Of a stretch of 64,000 bases of DNA, positions 8,521 through 17,864 are shown piece after piece. How positions within the stretch are numbered: the first letter of the stretch is position 1; each line of letters opens with the position of its first letter. Under the pieces are notes generated by a model, which saw only the letters and a program-made list of their open reading frames with translations, did not search any database and had not been told where the DNA came from. Made by a program: the position numbers and the translations under genes. The DNA comes from Ketobacter alkanivorans (lineage in GTDB: Bacteria > Pseudomonadota > Gammaproteobacteria > Pseudomonadales > Ketobacteraceae): assembly GCF_002863865.1 (NCBI RefSeq), contig NZ_CP022684.1:3353990-3417989 (forward strand). The letters are read 5' to 3'.

Positions 8521-10041
8521 ATGAGTAAGCAGTCAATTGAGCATCATAAGGTGGCCATTGTCGGCAGCGGGTTTTCCGGCCTGGGCATGGCAATTCGTTT
8601 GAAGCAAAAAGGCGAGAACGATTTTATCGTATTTGAAAAAGAGGCGGGTGTAGGTGGTACCTGGCGAGTAAATCACTATCCCGGATGTGCGTGTGATGTT
8701 CCTTCTCATCTGTATTCGTTTTCTTTTGCGCCCAATCCCAACTGGAGCCGCATGTTTGCTCCTCAGCCCGAAATCAAAAAGTATCTGGAATATTGCGCCG
8801 ATAAGTTTGGCGTGATGCCCCATATTAAATTGAACAATGCTGTGGCCGGTGCCCGCTGGGATGAAGCGCAGCAGCTATGGATTATTAAAGATCAGAGCGG
8901 CAAGCAATACAGCGCCAATATGCTGGTGGCTGGAGCTGGCGGCTTGTCGGTGCCTGCCTATCCGAATATTCCCGGGTTGGAGAGGTTCGAAGGCAAGGCC
9001 TTCCATTCCCAGGATTGGGATCATAATTATGACTTGAGCGGCAAGCGAGTTGCGGTGATCGGCACCGGTGCGTCGGCCATTCAGTTTGTGCCTGAAGTGC
9101 AGAAGCAGGCCGCTAAATTGGAATTGTATCAGCGTACGCCGCCGTGGATTTTATCCAAGCCTGATCGCGCTATGACCTTTGCAGAAAAGCTGTTGTTTAA
9201 GCGCTTCCCCACGGCGCAGCGTGCTTTGCGCGATGGTATTTATTGGTCTTTGGAATCTCGTGTTGTAGGTATGTTGATTAATCCGCGTTTGATGACCATT
9301 GCCAAGCGATGGGCCCTGAACCACATTCGAAATCAGATCAGTGATCCTGTGTTGCGCGAAAAAGTGACGCCCGATTACACCATTGGCTGTAAGCGTATTT
9401 TGATGTCTGATAATTACTATCCTGCCCTGGATCAGCCTAATGTCGATGTCATTACCACTGGCATTAAAGAGGTTAAGGCCAACAGTATTGTGACAGTGGA
9501 TGGAGAGGAGCGCGAAGTAGACGCCATCATTTATGGCACGGGCTTCCGCGCCACTGACCCGGTACCAAAAGGTCTATTTTTTGGGCGTAACGGTGTGGAT
9601 CTAGTGGACACCTGGCCAGAAGGCCCGGAGGCCTATAAGGGCACCACCATCTCAGGCTTCCCTAATTTCTTTATGTTAATGGGCCCGAACACGGGTTTGG
9701 GGCATAACTCCATGGTGTTCATGATCGAATCCCAGGTGAACTACGTGATGAGTGCCATGGACTTTATGGAGCGTAAGCGCGTCAAGCAGATAGATGTGGC
9801 ACCGTCGGCACAGTCTGCCTATAACCATCGCATCCAGAACAAATTAAAGGGCTCTGTGTGGAATGATGGTGGATGCCAAAGCTGGTACCTGCACCCGGTC
9901 AGTGGTAAAAATGTGACCTTGTGGCCCGGGTTTACCTGGCAGTTCCGTCAGCAAACCCGTCACTTCGATGCAGGTGCATATCAGCTTAACGGCGCAGAAG
10001 AACAAACAACAACACAGGGTACAGTAGGGGCATCTGCATGA
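8521..10041 (+). CDS. flavin-containing monooxygenase, Baeyer-Villiger type
   Basis: 506 residues. The FAD-binding GxGxxG is VGSGFSGLG near residue 14. The FAD-site signature GVGGTWRVNHYPG is followed by CDVPSHLYSFSF. The Baeyer-Villiger fingerprint FxGxxxHxxxW(P/D) is intact as F156-E-G-K-A-F-H162-S-Q-D-W166-D. The second, NADPH-binding Rossmann site is VIGTGASAIQF. Such enzymes insert oxygen next to a carbonyl, turning ketones into esters or lactones using NADPH and O2. The next gene overlaps by four bases (ATGA), so the two are co-translated. The tail after residue 480 is low-complexity and probably disordered. Substrate unknown; long-chain or cyclic ketones are plausible from the neighbours. 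Confidence 0.93.
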   Translation: MSKQSIEHHKVAIVGSGFSGLGMAIRLKQKGENDFIVFEKEAGVGGTWRVNHYPGCACDVPSHLYSFSFAPNPNWSRMFAPQPEIKKYLEYCADKFGVMPHIKLNNAVAGARWDEAQQLWIIKDQSGKQYSANMLVAGAGGLSVPAYPNIPGLERFEGKAFHSQDWDHNYDLSGKRVAVIGTGASAIQFVPEVQKQAAKLELYQRTPPWILSKPDRAMTFAEKLLFKRFPTAQRALRDGIYWSLESRVVGMLINPRLMTIAKRWALNHIRNQISDPVLREKVTPDYTIGCKRILMSDNYYPALDQPNVDVITTGIKEVKANSIVTVDGEEREVDAIIYGTGFRATDPVPKGLFFGRNGVDLVDTWPEGPEAYKGTTISGFPNFFMLMGPNTGLGHNSMVFMIESQVNYVMSAMDFMERKRVKQIDVAPSAQSAYNHRIQNKLKGSVWNDGGCQSWYLHPVSGKNVTLWPGFTWQFRQQTRHFDAGAYQLNGAEEQTTTQGTVGASA

Positions 10042-10880
10042 AATCATTTAAAAATAAAGTAGCCGCCATTACCGGTGCGGCGTCGGGTATTGGGCGTGCA
10101 TTGGCGGTTGAGTTGGCCAAGCGGCAATGTCATGTGGCCTTAAGCGATGTTGATGAGGCAGGATTGGCGGAAACAGCACAACAGGTGTCTGCGCTGGGTG
10201 TTAAAGTAACCACAGCTAAAGTAAACGTGGCGGATCGCGATGCTGTGCAGGCTTGGGCTGACCAGGTGGTGCAGGATCATGGCAAAGTGAATCTGGTATT
10301 CAACAACGCCGGGGTGGCGCTGGGCGGTACGGTTGAAGATACGGATTATGCGGATTACGAGTGGATAGTGGGAATCAATATGTGGGGTGTGGTGTATGGC
10401 ACCAAAGCCTTCTTGCCCTATATCAAACAGGCCGGTGAAGAAGGCCATGTGATTAATATTTCCAGCGTGTTCGGATTGTTCGCTCAGCCCACCCAAAGTG
10501 GTTATAACATGTCCAAATTTGCGGTGCGGGGTTTTACCGAATCCCTGCGTCAGGAGCTGGACATTGAAGGTGGTAAAGTGTCTTGTACCTGTGTGCATCC
10601 CGGTGGTATTAAAACCAATATCGCCCGCAATGCACGCATGAGTAACAGCATGGAAAAGCTAACCGGAACTGCCAGCGCTGAGAACATGCGTGATCAGTTT
10701 GAAGCCTTGTTTATGACAACATCAGAAAAAGCAGCCAACGTCATTCTATCCGGTGTGATGGCTGACAAGCGTCGGGTGTTAATTGGGCCGGATGCCAGAG
10801 TGCTGGACATTATGCAGCGGACGTTGCCAGTGGTTTATCAACGAATCGTGACAACTTCATTCAAGTTAGCGAGCCGATAA
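10038..10880 (+). CDS. short-chain dehydrogenase/reductase
   Basis: 280 residues of the classical SDR family. The cofactor motif is TGAASGIG at residues 13-20, the NNAG motif follows near residue 90, and the catalytic Ser lies in NISSVFG. The Tyr-Lys pair is Y156-N-M-S-K160. It interconverts alcohols and ketones with NAD(P)H. The start overlaps the monooxygenase stop, and a strong terminator follows, so the two genes form a tight bicistron. A likely role is feeding a ketone to the monooxygenase or handling its product. Confidence 0.92.
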   Translation: MKSFKNKVAAITGAASGIGRALAVELAKRQCHVALSDVDEAGLAETAQQVSALGVKVTTAKVNVADRDAVQAWADQVVQDHGKVNLVFNNAGVALGGTVEDTDYADYEWIVGINMWGVVYGTKAFLPYIKQAGEEGHVINISSVFGLFAQPTQSGYNMSKFAVRGFTESLRQELDIEGGKVSCTCVHPGGIKTNIARNARMSNSMEKLTGTASAENMRDQFEALFMTTSEKAANVILSGVMADKRRVLIGPDARVLDIMQRTLPVVYQRIVTTSFKLASR

Positions 10881-10896
10881 GAAAGTAGGATATGAT

Positions 10897-10922
10897 AGCC
10901 CGGGTGAAAACCCGGGCTTTTT
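10897..10922 (+). terminator. intrinsic terminator after the monooxygenase-SDR pair
   Basis: A 9-bp perfect stem AGCCCGGGT / ACCCGGGCT with a GAAA loop, followed directly by a run of T. It lies 16 bases after the SDR stop. Confidence 0.9.
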
Positions 10923-10993
10923 AGTTTGTAGGTGCCAGAACTGAGCGCCATTATAATAACCAGAACAGACACACCCAAAATAGCGAGGAGATC

Positions 10994-12613
10994 ATGATGC
11001 ACGGATTGATGATGGATACCCAGCTTTCCATTTCTTCCATTCTAAAGCATGCGGAAACGGTGCATAAGCACTCTGAAATTGTCAGTCGTAATCCTGAAGG
11101 CGGTATCTTTCGTTACACCTATGCCGATGCTGGCCGTCGCGCCCGCCAGGCTGCCAATGTATTGAATACCTTAGGTGTGAAACAGCAAGACAGGGTCGCT
11201 ACCTTAGCCTGGAACAGTCACCGTCATTATGAGCTTTATTTTGCAGTATCCGGCAGCGGTGCGATTCTGCACACAGTGAATCCACGACTGTTTCCTGAGC
11301 AGATCATATACATATTGAATCATGCCGAAGATGAAGTGCTCTTTCTGGATATCCAGTTCGTACCGTTGATAGAGGCCGTTCGCGATCAACTTCCCAAGTT
11401 AAAACACATAGTGTTAATGGTGGGTAAAGACAGCATGCCAGAATCCAAGCTGGACCTGTTGTGCTATGAAGAGTTGGTCGAGCAAGCCAGCAAAGATTAT
11501 GAGTGGCCCAGTTTTGATGAAAACCTGGCAGCGACACTGTGCTACACATCGGGAACCACGGGCAATCCTAAAGGGGTGCTCTACAGTCACCGTTCCACTG
11601 TGATCCACGCCCTGGCTTCCGTCAGCAGTGATGCGCTGGGCATCAGCAATCGCACGTCGGTGTTGCCGGTGGTGCCGATGTTCCATGTGAATGCCTGGGG
11701 TGTGCCTTATGGAGCGACCGCCGGTGGGGCCAAGTTGGTGTTGCCCGGTGCAGGTATGGATGGCGCATCACTGTATGAGTTGATTGATGGGGAAGATGTT
11801 TCTCTGTTGTTGGGTGTGCCTACTGTTTGGTTGGGCTTGCTGCAGTATTGTGAAAAAGAGAACCTCACCCTTGCCTCGGTGAAGGATGTGGTAATTGGTG
11901 GTTCTGCTGCGCCCATGTCTATGATCAAAGCATTTCAGGAAAAGCACGATGCATTTGTAATACATGCGTGGGGCATGACAGAGCTGTCTCCGATGGGCAC
12001 GCTTAACAGCATGAATACCTATATGGCGGGGCTATCGCAAGAGGAACGCTACAAGCTGCAAACCAAGCAAGGGCGACCGATATTCGGTATCGAAATTCGT
12101 ATTGTTGGCCCTGAGGGTGATGAGCTGGCTCACGATGGTAAAGCGTTTGGTCGCCTGCAGGTGCGTGGGCCCTGGGTCGCCAGCTCCTACTACAAGCATG
12201 AAGATCAATCCGATTGGGAAGGCGGCTGGTTCGACACAGGTGATGTTGCCACTATAGACGAACAGGGCTACATGAACATCGTAGATCGTGCCAAAGATGT
12301 CATCAAGTCTGGCGGAGAGTGGATCAGCTCCATTGATGTTGAAAACATTGCTATTGGTCAGGAGGCTGTGGCGGAGTGTGCTGTAGTCGGTGTGCCTCAT
12401 CCAAAGTGGGATGAGCGCCCGCTGTTGCTGGTGATCGTTAAAGAAGGCCATAGCCTGACCAAGGAAGAAATGCTCGACTATCTGTCGGATAAAATCGTGA
12501 AATGGTGGATGCCGGATGAAGTGTTGTTTGTGGATGAATTGCCACATACACCAACGGGCAAGCTGCTTAAGCGAGAGCTGCGTGACCAATTTCAGGATGT
12601 GTATATCAAGTAG
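10994..12613 (+). CDS. fatty-acid-CoA ligase (AMP-binding, ANL superfamily)
   Basis: 539 residues. The P-loop A3 motif is [11 protein letters not shown] near residue 185. The adenylate motif is [13 protein letters not shown], the A7 motif [11 protein letters not shown]8 is [15 protein letters not shown], and the C-terminal lysine motif is [10 protein letters not shown]. It activates a carboxylic acid with ATP and joins it to CoA. The pattern is that of medium/long-chain or DmdB-like acyl-CoA synthetases. It follows the terminator of the BVMO-SDR pair, so it probably has its own promoter. I infer that it activates the acid released from the Baeyer-Villiger ester for beta-oxidation. Starts at 10994 (ATGATG), 11015 or 11021 are all possible. 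Confidence 0.93.
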   Translation: MMHGLMMDTQLSISSILKHAETVHKHSEIVSRNPEGGIFRYTYADAGRRARQAANVLNTLGVKQQDRVATLAWNSHRHYELYFAVSGSGAILHTVNPRLFPEQIIYILNHAEDEVLFLDIQFVPLIEAVRDQLPKLKHIVLMVGKDSMPESKLDLLCYEELVEQASKDYEWPSFDENLAATLCYTSGTTGNPKGVLYSHRSTVIHALASVSSDALGISNRTSVLPVVPMFHVNAWGVPYGATAGGAKLVLPGAGMDGASLYELIDGEDVSLLLGVPTVWLGLLQYCEKENLTLASVKDVVIGGSAAPMSMIKAFQEKHDAFVIHAWGMTELSPMGTLNSMNTYMAGLSQEERYKLQTKQGRPIFGIEIRIVGPEGDELAHDGKAFGRLQVRGPWVASSYYKHEDQSDWEGGWFDTGDVATIDEQGYMNIVDRAKDVIKSGGEWISSIDVENIAIGQEAVAECAVVGVPHPKWDERPLLLVIVKEGHSLTKEEMLDYLSDKIVKWWMPDEVLFVDELPHTPTGKLLKRELRDQFQDVYIK

Positions 12614-12646
12614 TGACAGGAGAATGGTAGACTGAGCTTAACTACG

Positions 12647-12679
12647 AAAAGGCGCCCCGCAGATATGGGCGCCTTTTTT
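12647..12679 (+). terminator. intrinsic terminator after the acyl-CoA ligase
   Basis: AAAAGGCGCCC and GGGCGCCTTTT arms flank a 9-base loop, and the T run continues past the stem. The A run at its 5' side means it could also stop leftward transcription. Confidence 0.9.
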
Positions 12680-12792
12680 GTGCCTTTTGCGGTGTTGACG
12701 TATTTTCACAATACTTCGTCACTGATTCACCTAACATAGCTCAAAGTACTGGACTAGTCTTAACATTGGACTGAAACAGAGGCTGAATAATT

Positions 12793-13683
12793 ATGTTAGG
12801 CAAGCGTCGAGCGCGCACCCCAGATGCATTAAAGCTGATAGCCCGCAGTGTTCGTTTTAACTATCTGGATGCGATGAAAAAAAATCGTTATTGGCATGAT
12901 AACGACCCGGTTAAAACCCATTTTTTCAATGCGTTACAAGCCCTTTTCCCTGAGGGTGAACGCTTTTTTATGGACTCTGCACGTGATGTGCGAGATCAGG
13001 TGGGAAAAGACAAATTGCCGCCACAGTTGCTGGAACAGATCCAGTTGTTTATACGCCAAGAGGCCATGCATGGTCGTGAGCATGATGGCTGGTCTCAAGC
13101 CCTGATTGATATGGGTTATCCTGCCATGAAAATGTTTGATGAAAAATTAAAACGCGATAATAAGTGGTCACGTAAAAATCTTTCAGCGTTATCGCGGCTG
13201 GCGATGACATCGGCGTCTGAACACTTTACCGCTTCGTTGGCTCACCTGTTCATATATCATCGTCCAGATTTGGTTGAGAAGGCGGGCACGCCGTTTCGTG
13301 AGCTGTTGGTATATCACGCCTTGGAGGAAGTAGAGCACAAGGCCGTGTGCTATGACCTGTATCAGGAAGCCAACGGTGGATACTTTATGCGTGTATCGGC
13401 GATGGTGTTTGTGACTATGGATTTGTTAGTGCGGTTGCGCAATCGCATGCGTTATCTGCTGGAGCAGGATGGATTGTGGGATGCCAAGCATCGTAAGGCA
13501 ACTCGAGAATTACTCTGGGGCAGGGATGGCATTATGCGTGCGTTAGCGCCTTTCCTTCTGCAATATTTTCGCCCTAATTTTCATCCATGGGAGACGGACG
13601 AGCGCCATGACTTATTGGAGAAATTCAGCGCAGAGTTAACGATTATTGATGAGATGCAGGGTCAAGAAGCGAAAGCGGCCTGA
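12793..13683 (+). CDS. PF10118-type predicted metal-dependent hydrolase
   Basis: 296 residues, all-helical. The pattern matches the COG3687/PF10118 family: FFNALQALFPEGERFFMDSARDV, then FIRQEAMHGREHDGW, then SASEHFTASLAHL and HALEEVEHKAVCYDLY. The repeated Glu and ExxH motifs (EAMHGREH, EHFTA, EEVEH) look like a diiron, ferritin-like carboxylate-bridged site, so an oxidative activity is as plausible as the hydrolase name. Family members are common next to fatty-acid and alkane oxidation genes. It has its own upstream terminator-bounded region and ends in a terminator, so it is likely monocistronic. Confidence 0.85.
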   Translation: MLGKRRARTPDALKLIARSVRFNYLDAMKKNRYWHDNDPVKTHFFNALQALFPEGERFFMDSARDVRDQVGKDKLPPQLLEQIQLFIRQEAMHGREHDGWSQALIDMGYPAMKMFDEKLKRDNKWSRKNLSALSRLAMTSASEHFTASLAHLFIYHRPDLVEKAGTPFRELLVYHALEEVEHKAVCYDLYQEANGGYFMRVSAMVFVTMDLLVRLRNRMRYLLEQDGLWDAKHRKATRELLWGRDGIMRALAPFLLQYFRPNFHPWETDERHDLLEKFSAELTIIDEMQGQEAKAA

Positions 13684-13713
13684 TTGGAGCCATTGGTTTG
13701 GCTTCATATTTAG

Positions 13714-13743
13714 AAGGGTGGTGCCGATGCGCCACCCTTTTTT
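13714..13743 (+). terminator. intrinsic terminator after the PF10118 gene
   Basis: Stem AAGGGTGG / CCACCCTT with a 10-base loop and six T bases. It sits between converging genes and may partly serve both. Confidence 0.85.
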
Positions 13744-13766
13744 GTTGTCTCGATAACAATTTAAGC

Positions 13767-14747
13767 TTACTTGTACGTATCCAGTAGCTTGGCCTGGGCC
13801 TGGATCGCGCTGGTGAACTCTTGGTGCATGCGGGTGATCAGTTCTGAAACGGGCACTACATCGTGAATACCAGCACAGCCCTGGCCAGCAGACCACACTG
13901 TTTTCCAGGCTTTCGCCTCATCGCTGATGGGCTTTAGTTTATTGCCGTAATCCACTTCACCTGGCTTATTGATGGCGTCCATATCGAAGCCGTTGGCTTC
14001 CATGCTGGGACGCATAAAACTTGCAGGAATACCGGATACTGCCGGTGTGTGTATGATGTCTTTACTGCCACAGTCCACGATCATCTGTTTGTAATCGTCA
14101 ATTGCTTCACTTTCGCTGGTGTTAATGAATCGTGTGCCTAGGTACGCCAGATCTGCGCCCATTTGCAGTGCCGCAGCGACATCGGAGCCACTGTTGATGC
14201 AGCCCGCCATGAGCAGGGTTTTGTCGAAGAAGCTGCGGATTTCCTGCACTAATGCGAATGGGTTGGTGACACCCGCGTGGCCTCCAGCCCCATTACAGAC
14301 CGCAATCAGGCCATCTACACCGGCTTCGGCGGCTTTCTCTGCATGGCGACGGTTAGTGACATCATGGAATACCGCGCCACCGTAACTGTGTACGGCATCC
14401 ACCAGTTCTTGTACTGCGCCCAGCGAGGTAATAATCAGAGGTACCTTGTGCTTTATGCAGATCTCTAAATCCGCTTGCAGGCGTGGGTTGGTTTTATGCA
14501 CGATCAGGTTGATACCGTATGGCGCTGCTTTTTTCCCGGTTTCGGCTTCGAAAGCAGACAATGCCTGTTCGATCTCCACCAGCCATTCTTCAAAGCCTTC
14601 GCTGGTCCGCTGGTTGAGTGCGGGCAGCGTGCCAACAACACCATTTTTACAGTTTTCGATCAACATTTTCGGGCCAGACACCAGGAACATGGGGGCCGCC
14701 ACAACGGGTAATTTCAGTCTGCCTTCAAAGCTGCTCGGAATCGGCAT
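13767..14747 (-). CDS. nitronate monooxygenase-like FMN protein
   Basis: 326-residue TIM barrel of the 2-nitropropane dioxygenase/nitronate monooxygenase family. Visible are LPVVAAPMFLVSGP at the N-terminal strand, VCNGAGGHAG with the conserved glycine-rich FMN turn and catalytic-position His, and the phosphate-binding strand GCINSGSDVAAALQMGADLAYLGTRF. The family oxidises nitronates with FMN and O2, but many members have other or unknown substrates, including enoyl-ACP reductase-like relatives. It is transcribed toward the PF10118 gene and divergently from the spermidine-synthase-like gene. Confidence 0.9.
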   Translation of the reverse strand: MPIPSSFEGRLKLPVVAAPMFLVSGPKMLIENCKNGVVGTLPALNQRTSEGFEEWLVEIEQALSAFEAETGKKAAPYGINLIVHKTNPRLQADLEICIKHKVPLIITSLGAVQELVDAVHSYGGAVFHDVTNRRHAEKAAEAGVDGLIAVCNGAGGHAGVTNPFALVQEIRSFFDKTLLMAGCINSGSDVAAALQMGADLAYLGTRFINTSESEAIDDYKQMIVDCGSKDIIHTPAVSGIPASFMRPSMEANGFDMDAINKPGEVDYGNKLKPISDEAKAWKTVWSAGQGCAGIHDVVPVSELITRMHQEFTSAIQAQAKLLDTYK

Positions 14748-14894
14748 AGGTACACCTTTATTCAGGATTAAGTGGGAAAGTCATTATATAAATCGGACTG
14801 GAAGAATAGCACGTAAAACCTCTGCGCGTGAAAGCAGGAAACGCTACAATGGCAGTTTTGACCACATAAATCGAACATTTCACCGGACGACACT

Positions 14895-15644
14895 ATGGCC
14901 ATAGTTTTTGAGAAGCATCATCAGGGGCGACATTATCAGGTGCGCAGCGCGGGGCGCAGTCGCAGGCTGTATACCGATGGTGTTTTCCACAGTCAATTCA
15001 ACCCGGCCCATGTACTTACCGGAAGCGTTTGGGATTTACTGTTTTTGCCCAGCCAGTTTTATCAGCCCGAAGAGATAAAGCGCGTGTTGGTGTTGGGTGT
15101 TGGGGGTGGTGCTGTAATCCACATGCTGAATCGTTTCATGAAGCCGGAACAAATCCTGGGTATTGAATTGAGCGACTTACATATACGGCTGGCACGGAAA
15201 TTTTTTGACTTAAGGTACGATAATCTGGAATTGGTTCATGCCAATGCAATTGATTGGATAATTGACTATCAGGGTGAGCCGTTCGATTTAATTATTGATG
15301 ATCTATACTTTGAGGCCGATGGTGAGCCCCAGCGCGCTATTGCGGCCGATGCCAGCTGGTTTGATTTGTTAATGGAGCATTTGACTGAGCAGGGTGCTTT
15401 GGTAATGAACTTTGTTAACTATCGTGAGTGGCGTGACAGCGCGTATTTTTCAGATGAATTTGTTGCCGAGAACTTTGCTTCGGTATACCAGTTCGCAACA
15501 CCAACTTGCCATAACGCGGTGGTGGGTTTTTTACGTAAGCAGACTGAAACCAAACAGCTACGACAGTCACTAAAGCAAACGTCGGAATTAAATCCAGAGC
15601 GTGCTGCGTGTCGTTTGCGTTATGCCGTTAAGAAGATAGCTTGA
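14895..15644 (+). CDS. spermidine synthase-like SAM-fold protein
   Basis: 249 residues. The Rossmann core has VLVLGVGGGAVIHMLNRF (SAM-binding loop), GIELSDLHIRLARKFF with the acidic ribose ligand, and FDLIIDDLYFE at the catalytic strand. This is the polyamine-synthase branch of class I methyltransferase folds, but the usual N-terminal aminopropyltransferase beta domain is minimal. Many such proteins are of unknown role, so spermidine synthesis should not be assumed. Its last 17 bases overlap the end of the opposing methyltransferase gene. Confidence 0.8.
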   Translation: MAIVFEKHHQGRHYQVRSAGRSRRLYTDGVFHSQFNPAHVLTGSVWDLLFLPSQFYQPEEIKRVLVLGVGGGAVIHMLNRFMKPEQILGIELSDLHIRLARKFFDLRYDNLELVHANAIDWIIDYQGEPFDLIIDDLYFEADGEPQRAIAADASWFDLLMEHLTEQGALVMNFVNYREWRDSAYFSDEFVAENFASVYQFATPTCHNAVVGFLRKQTETKQLRQSLKQTSELNPERAACRLRYAVKKIA

Positions 15645-16665
15645 ATACCTTGAAGCTTTTATCCCTAAACACCAGCTCTGTGCTTTTGAAAAACGCCGGG
15701 GCCAGAGTTTCTACGGGGATAAACTGGTTTACCACCACGAAGGCTACACCATCATTTTTTAAGTGATTGCGCGCACTGCGCAAGAATTTTTCTGTAAGAT
15801 CTTTTTCGGTATCAAACCCTTTATGAAACGGGGGGTTGCACAGTACAGCGTCGTATTGATGATGTATGCCGCCTGCGCAATCATCAGCGATAACTTCAGC
15901 ATCAATATTGTGTCGCTGGATATTTTGGCGACAACTTGCCAATGCAGCGGCATTGTTATCCGTGGCAACAATATGCTTAACACCCAATGCCCAAGCCATC
16001 ACCGACAAATAGCCGTAGCCACAGCCTAAGTCCAGTAAGGTAGACGGAGGTTCGGTTTGTTCAACATGTTCAGCGAAGGCGCTGATCAGCTGTTCGCTGC
16101 CTTTGTCGATCTTATTCCAACCATACTGTCCCGGTTTGCTGAGCAATTCGTGCTGGCGCTGTTCGCCAATGACAATGATCGCTTGGTAGTCGCGGTCGTC
16201 CAGTGGTTCGTCCAGTTGCACGGGGTGCAGTTCCGCCAGTTTCAGTTGGCGTTCTCCCTTGCTGACATCTGCCTTGCAGCCGAAGTATTGTTCCGCTTTG
16301 CTGATGTAGGTTTTAATGCCTTCGTTTTTGAATCCGCACATTAACAGACAACCTTTCGGGTTGAGGTGCTGGGCAGACTGGTTGATCACGTGGTGTACGA
16401 TGGCTTTTTCTTTGGATACGCGGTAGGCAATGACATCGTAGGTGGTGTCTGTTTCAGTCAGATCCATGTCGTTGAATATGCAAGGAATATTGTTAGCGGT
16501 GGCGGCCTGATGAACATCGAAACGATTGCTTAACAGGGTTAGGTTTTCCATCGCTTTCAGGGATAATAGTAGGGTGCTGTCCAGGTGCTCATCGGCTATC
16601 AGCAAGCGTTTTCCCGGGTAGTTCGACAGGGCTTCGCATAAAAATTCAAGTGCGGGATCAGTCAT
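15628..16665 (-). CDS. rRNA guanine-N2 methyltransferase of the RsmC/RlmG family
   Basis: 345 residues in two tandem MTase-like halves. The N-terminal half is degenerate. The C-terminal half has LLDLGCGYGYLSVMAWALG (SAM loop), VIADDC, and the catalytic NPPFHKGF motif typical of N2-guanine methyltransferases acting on rRNA. The ending FKVFKLS resembles RsmC (16S m2G1207), but RlmG (23S) is close, so I do not give a symbol. The start overlaps rsuA by four bases; together they form a small rRNA-modification operon. Confidence 0.85.
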   Translation of the reverse strand: MTDPALEFLCEALSNYPGKRLLIADEHLDSTLLLSLKAMENLTLLSNRFDVHQAATANNIPCIFNDMDLTETDTTYDVIAYRVSKEKAIVHHVINQSAQHLNPKGCLLMCGFKNEGIKTYISKAEQYFGCKADVSKGERQLKLAELHPVQLDEPLDDRDYQAIIVIGEQRQHELLSKPGQYGWNKIDKGSEQLISAFAEHVEQTEPPSTLLDLGCGYGYLSVMAWALGVKHIVATDNNAAALASCRQNIQRHNIDAEVIADDCAGGIHHQYDAVLCNPPFHKGFDTEKDLTEKFLRSARNHLKNDGVAFVVVNQFIPVETLAPAFFKSTELVFRDKSFKVFKLSS

Positions 16666-17357
16666 GACAGGCTAATAATCTCTTCCTGAGTAAGTGGGCG
16701 GTATTCACCGGGATGCAGGTTCGGATCCAGGCACAGATCTCCGATACGGGCACGATGGAGGGCTGTAACATGGTTGCCGATGGCGGCGAACATGCGCTTA
16801 ACCTGGTGGTATTTGCCCTCATATATGGTGAGTTCAACCTGATGTGGATTGATCACGTTCAACTGTGCCGGACGAGTGCGCTTATGTTCATTGCGCAGTA
16901 GAACACCTTCGGCAAACAGTTCTGCTGCGTTGGCGGCGATGGGTGCTTCCAGTGTGACCTGGTAACGCTTCGGCATCTTATGTTTTGGGGAGGTGATGCG
17001 ATGACTCCACTGTCCATCGTCAGTGATCAATACCAGACCTGTGGTGTCCATATCAAGGCGGCCTGCCACATGTAACTCCATGAAGTCGTCTTCTTCACTG
17101 AACAGCCCGATCACAGTGGGGTGTTGGGCATCGGTGTTGGCGCACACGCAGCCTTCGGGTTTGTGCAGCATATAATAACGAGGCCCTCGCGGGCTGATGC
17201 GCATACCATTCAGGTGTACGTTTTGTTGTTCGTCCACTGTGAACCGAGGATCGGTTACCGCGTTGCTGTTCACCAGAACGTCACCACTTTTTATGGCTTC
17301 TTTGGCCTCTTTACGGGATAGCCCTGAATAGTTGCTTAAATATTTGTCAAGTCTCAT
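16662..17357 (-). CDS. rsuA: 16S rRNA pseudouridine(516) synthase RsuA
   Basis: 231 residues, the same size as E. coli RsuA. An S4 RNA-binding domain comes first (MRLDKYLSNYSGLSRKEAKE). The catalytic domain follows with GRLDMDTTGLVLITDDGQW, where the Asp in GRLD is the nucleophile, and YHQVKRMFAAIGNHV and GEYRPLTQEEI. It converts U516 of 16S rRNA to pseudouridine. The stop overlaps the start of the methyltransferase gene, so the two are co-translated. Confidence 0.93.
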   Translation of the reverse strand: MRLDKYLSNYSGLSRKEAKEAIKSGDVLVNSNAVTDPRFTVDEQQNVHLNGMRISPRGPRYYMLHKPEGCVCANTDAQHPTVIGLFSEEDDFMELHVAGRLDMDTTGLVLITDDGQWSHRITSPKHKMPKRYQVTLEAPIAANAAELFAEGVLLRNEHKRTRPAQLNVINPHQVELTIYEGKYHQVKRMFAAIGNHVTALHRARIGDLCLDPNLHPGEYRPLTQEEIISLS

Positions 17358-17698
17358 GAGTACTGTGTGACGGAAAAGTGGAACGATTCAATGCTCTAGT
17401 GTGTCAGGAAATCAGCTACTTCGTCTAGGAAGAAAGTCGCCACGTAGGTCAATTGTATGTCATTTAGACTTATTCGTTACATCATCTTTCAATATTCAGA
17501 ATATGAGTAATTTGTCAGTGCGGAAAAATTCCTCATGGATCAGTGGGCTTGCGTGACAAAGGTAAAGTTGGGCTCAGGTTTTGTGGAAAACTGCCATGAT
17601 CCTTTTCGTTTGCAGGTTCACAATAGCCCATTACACTGATCAGTAACGATTCAAAACACACCGATCAGGATGCTTGGTGCGACAGCTAGGAGGGTAGT
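17358..17698. other. non-coding gap upstream of a small secreted-peptide gene
   Basis: 341 bases between rsuA and the 50-codon gene. I see no other gene in it. A possible promoter reads TTGCAG (17610-17615), 16 bases, TACACT (17632-17637). A 10-base palindrome ACTGATCAGT lies at 17635-17644 overlapping the -10, and further GATCAG copies occur near 17536 and 17663. These may form a control site, but the evidence is weak. Confidence 0.35.
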
Positions 17699-17851
17699 AT
17701 GGACAACGTAAGATTTTTGGATAGGTTGGGTTCAGCAGCTTTGACCATTGCGTTGTTGTCAGTGTTTCTTCTGTTTGTTCCGGGCTTGGTGCGTGCTGAC
17801 TGCGGTGTTATTGATACTGCGCAAGAATTTATTGGTCGTGCCGACCTTTAA
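17699..17851 (+). CDS. small exported peptide (50 aa), unknown function
   Basis: ATG at 17699 preceded by AGGAGGG at a good distance, one of the best ribosome sites in the window. The product starts MDNVRFLDRL, followed by a hydrophobic stretch of ~20 residues ending in PGLVRA, a plausible signal-peptidase site. The mature part would be only DCGVIDTAQEFIGRADL with a single Cys near its N-terminus. It might alternatively stay in the membrane. A stable hairpin follows 14 bases after the stop. I do not recognise the family; the ribosome site, signal sequence and hairpin make a real gene likely. Confidence 0.55.
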   Translation: MDNVRFLDRLGSAALTIALLSVFLLFVPGLVRADCGVIDTAQEFIGRADL

Positions 17852-17864
17852 AAGACCGGGGAAA

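Noticed and set aside
8521..10041. AlmA-type long-chain alkane monooxygenase
   Set aside because: AlmA proteins, as I recall them, have a YPGIRSDSD-type segment after GGTW; this protein has YPGCACDVPSHLYSF and a full Baeyer-Villiger fingerprint, so the ketone-oxidising group fits better.
12793..13683. Confident naming as hydrolase
   Set aside because: The family name is historical; the ExxH-rich helices look like a diiron site, and no hydrolase motif is visible.
14895..15644. True spermidine synthase (speE)
   Set aside because: The fold matches, but the N-terminal aminopropyltransferase domain is minimal and no speD or related gene is nearby, so the specific name is not supported.
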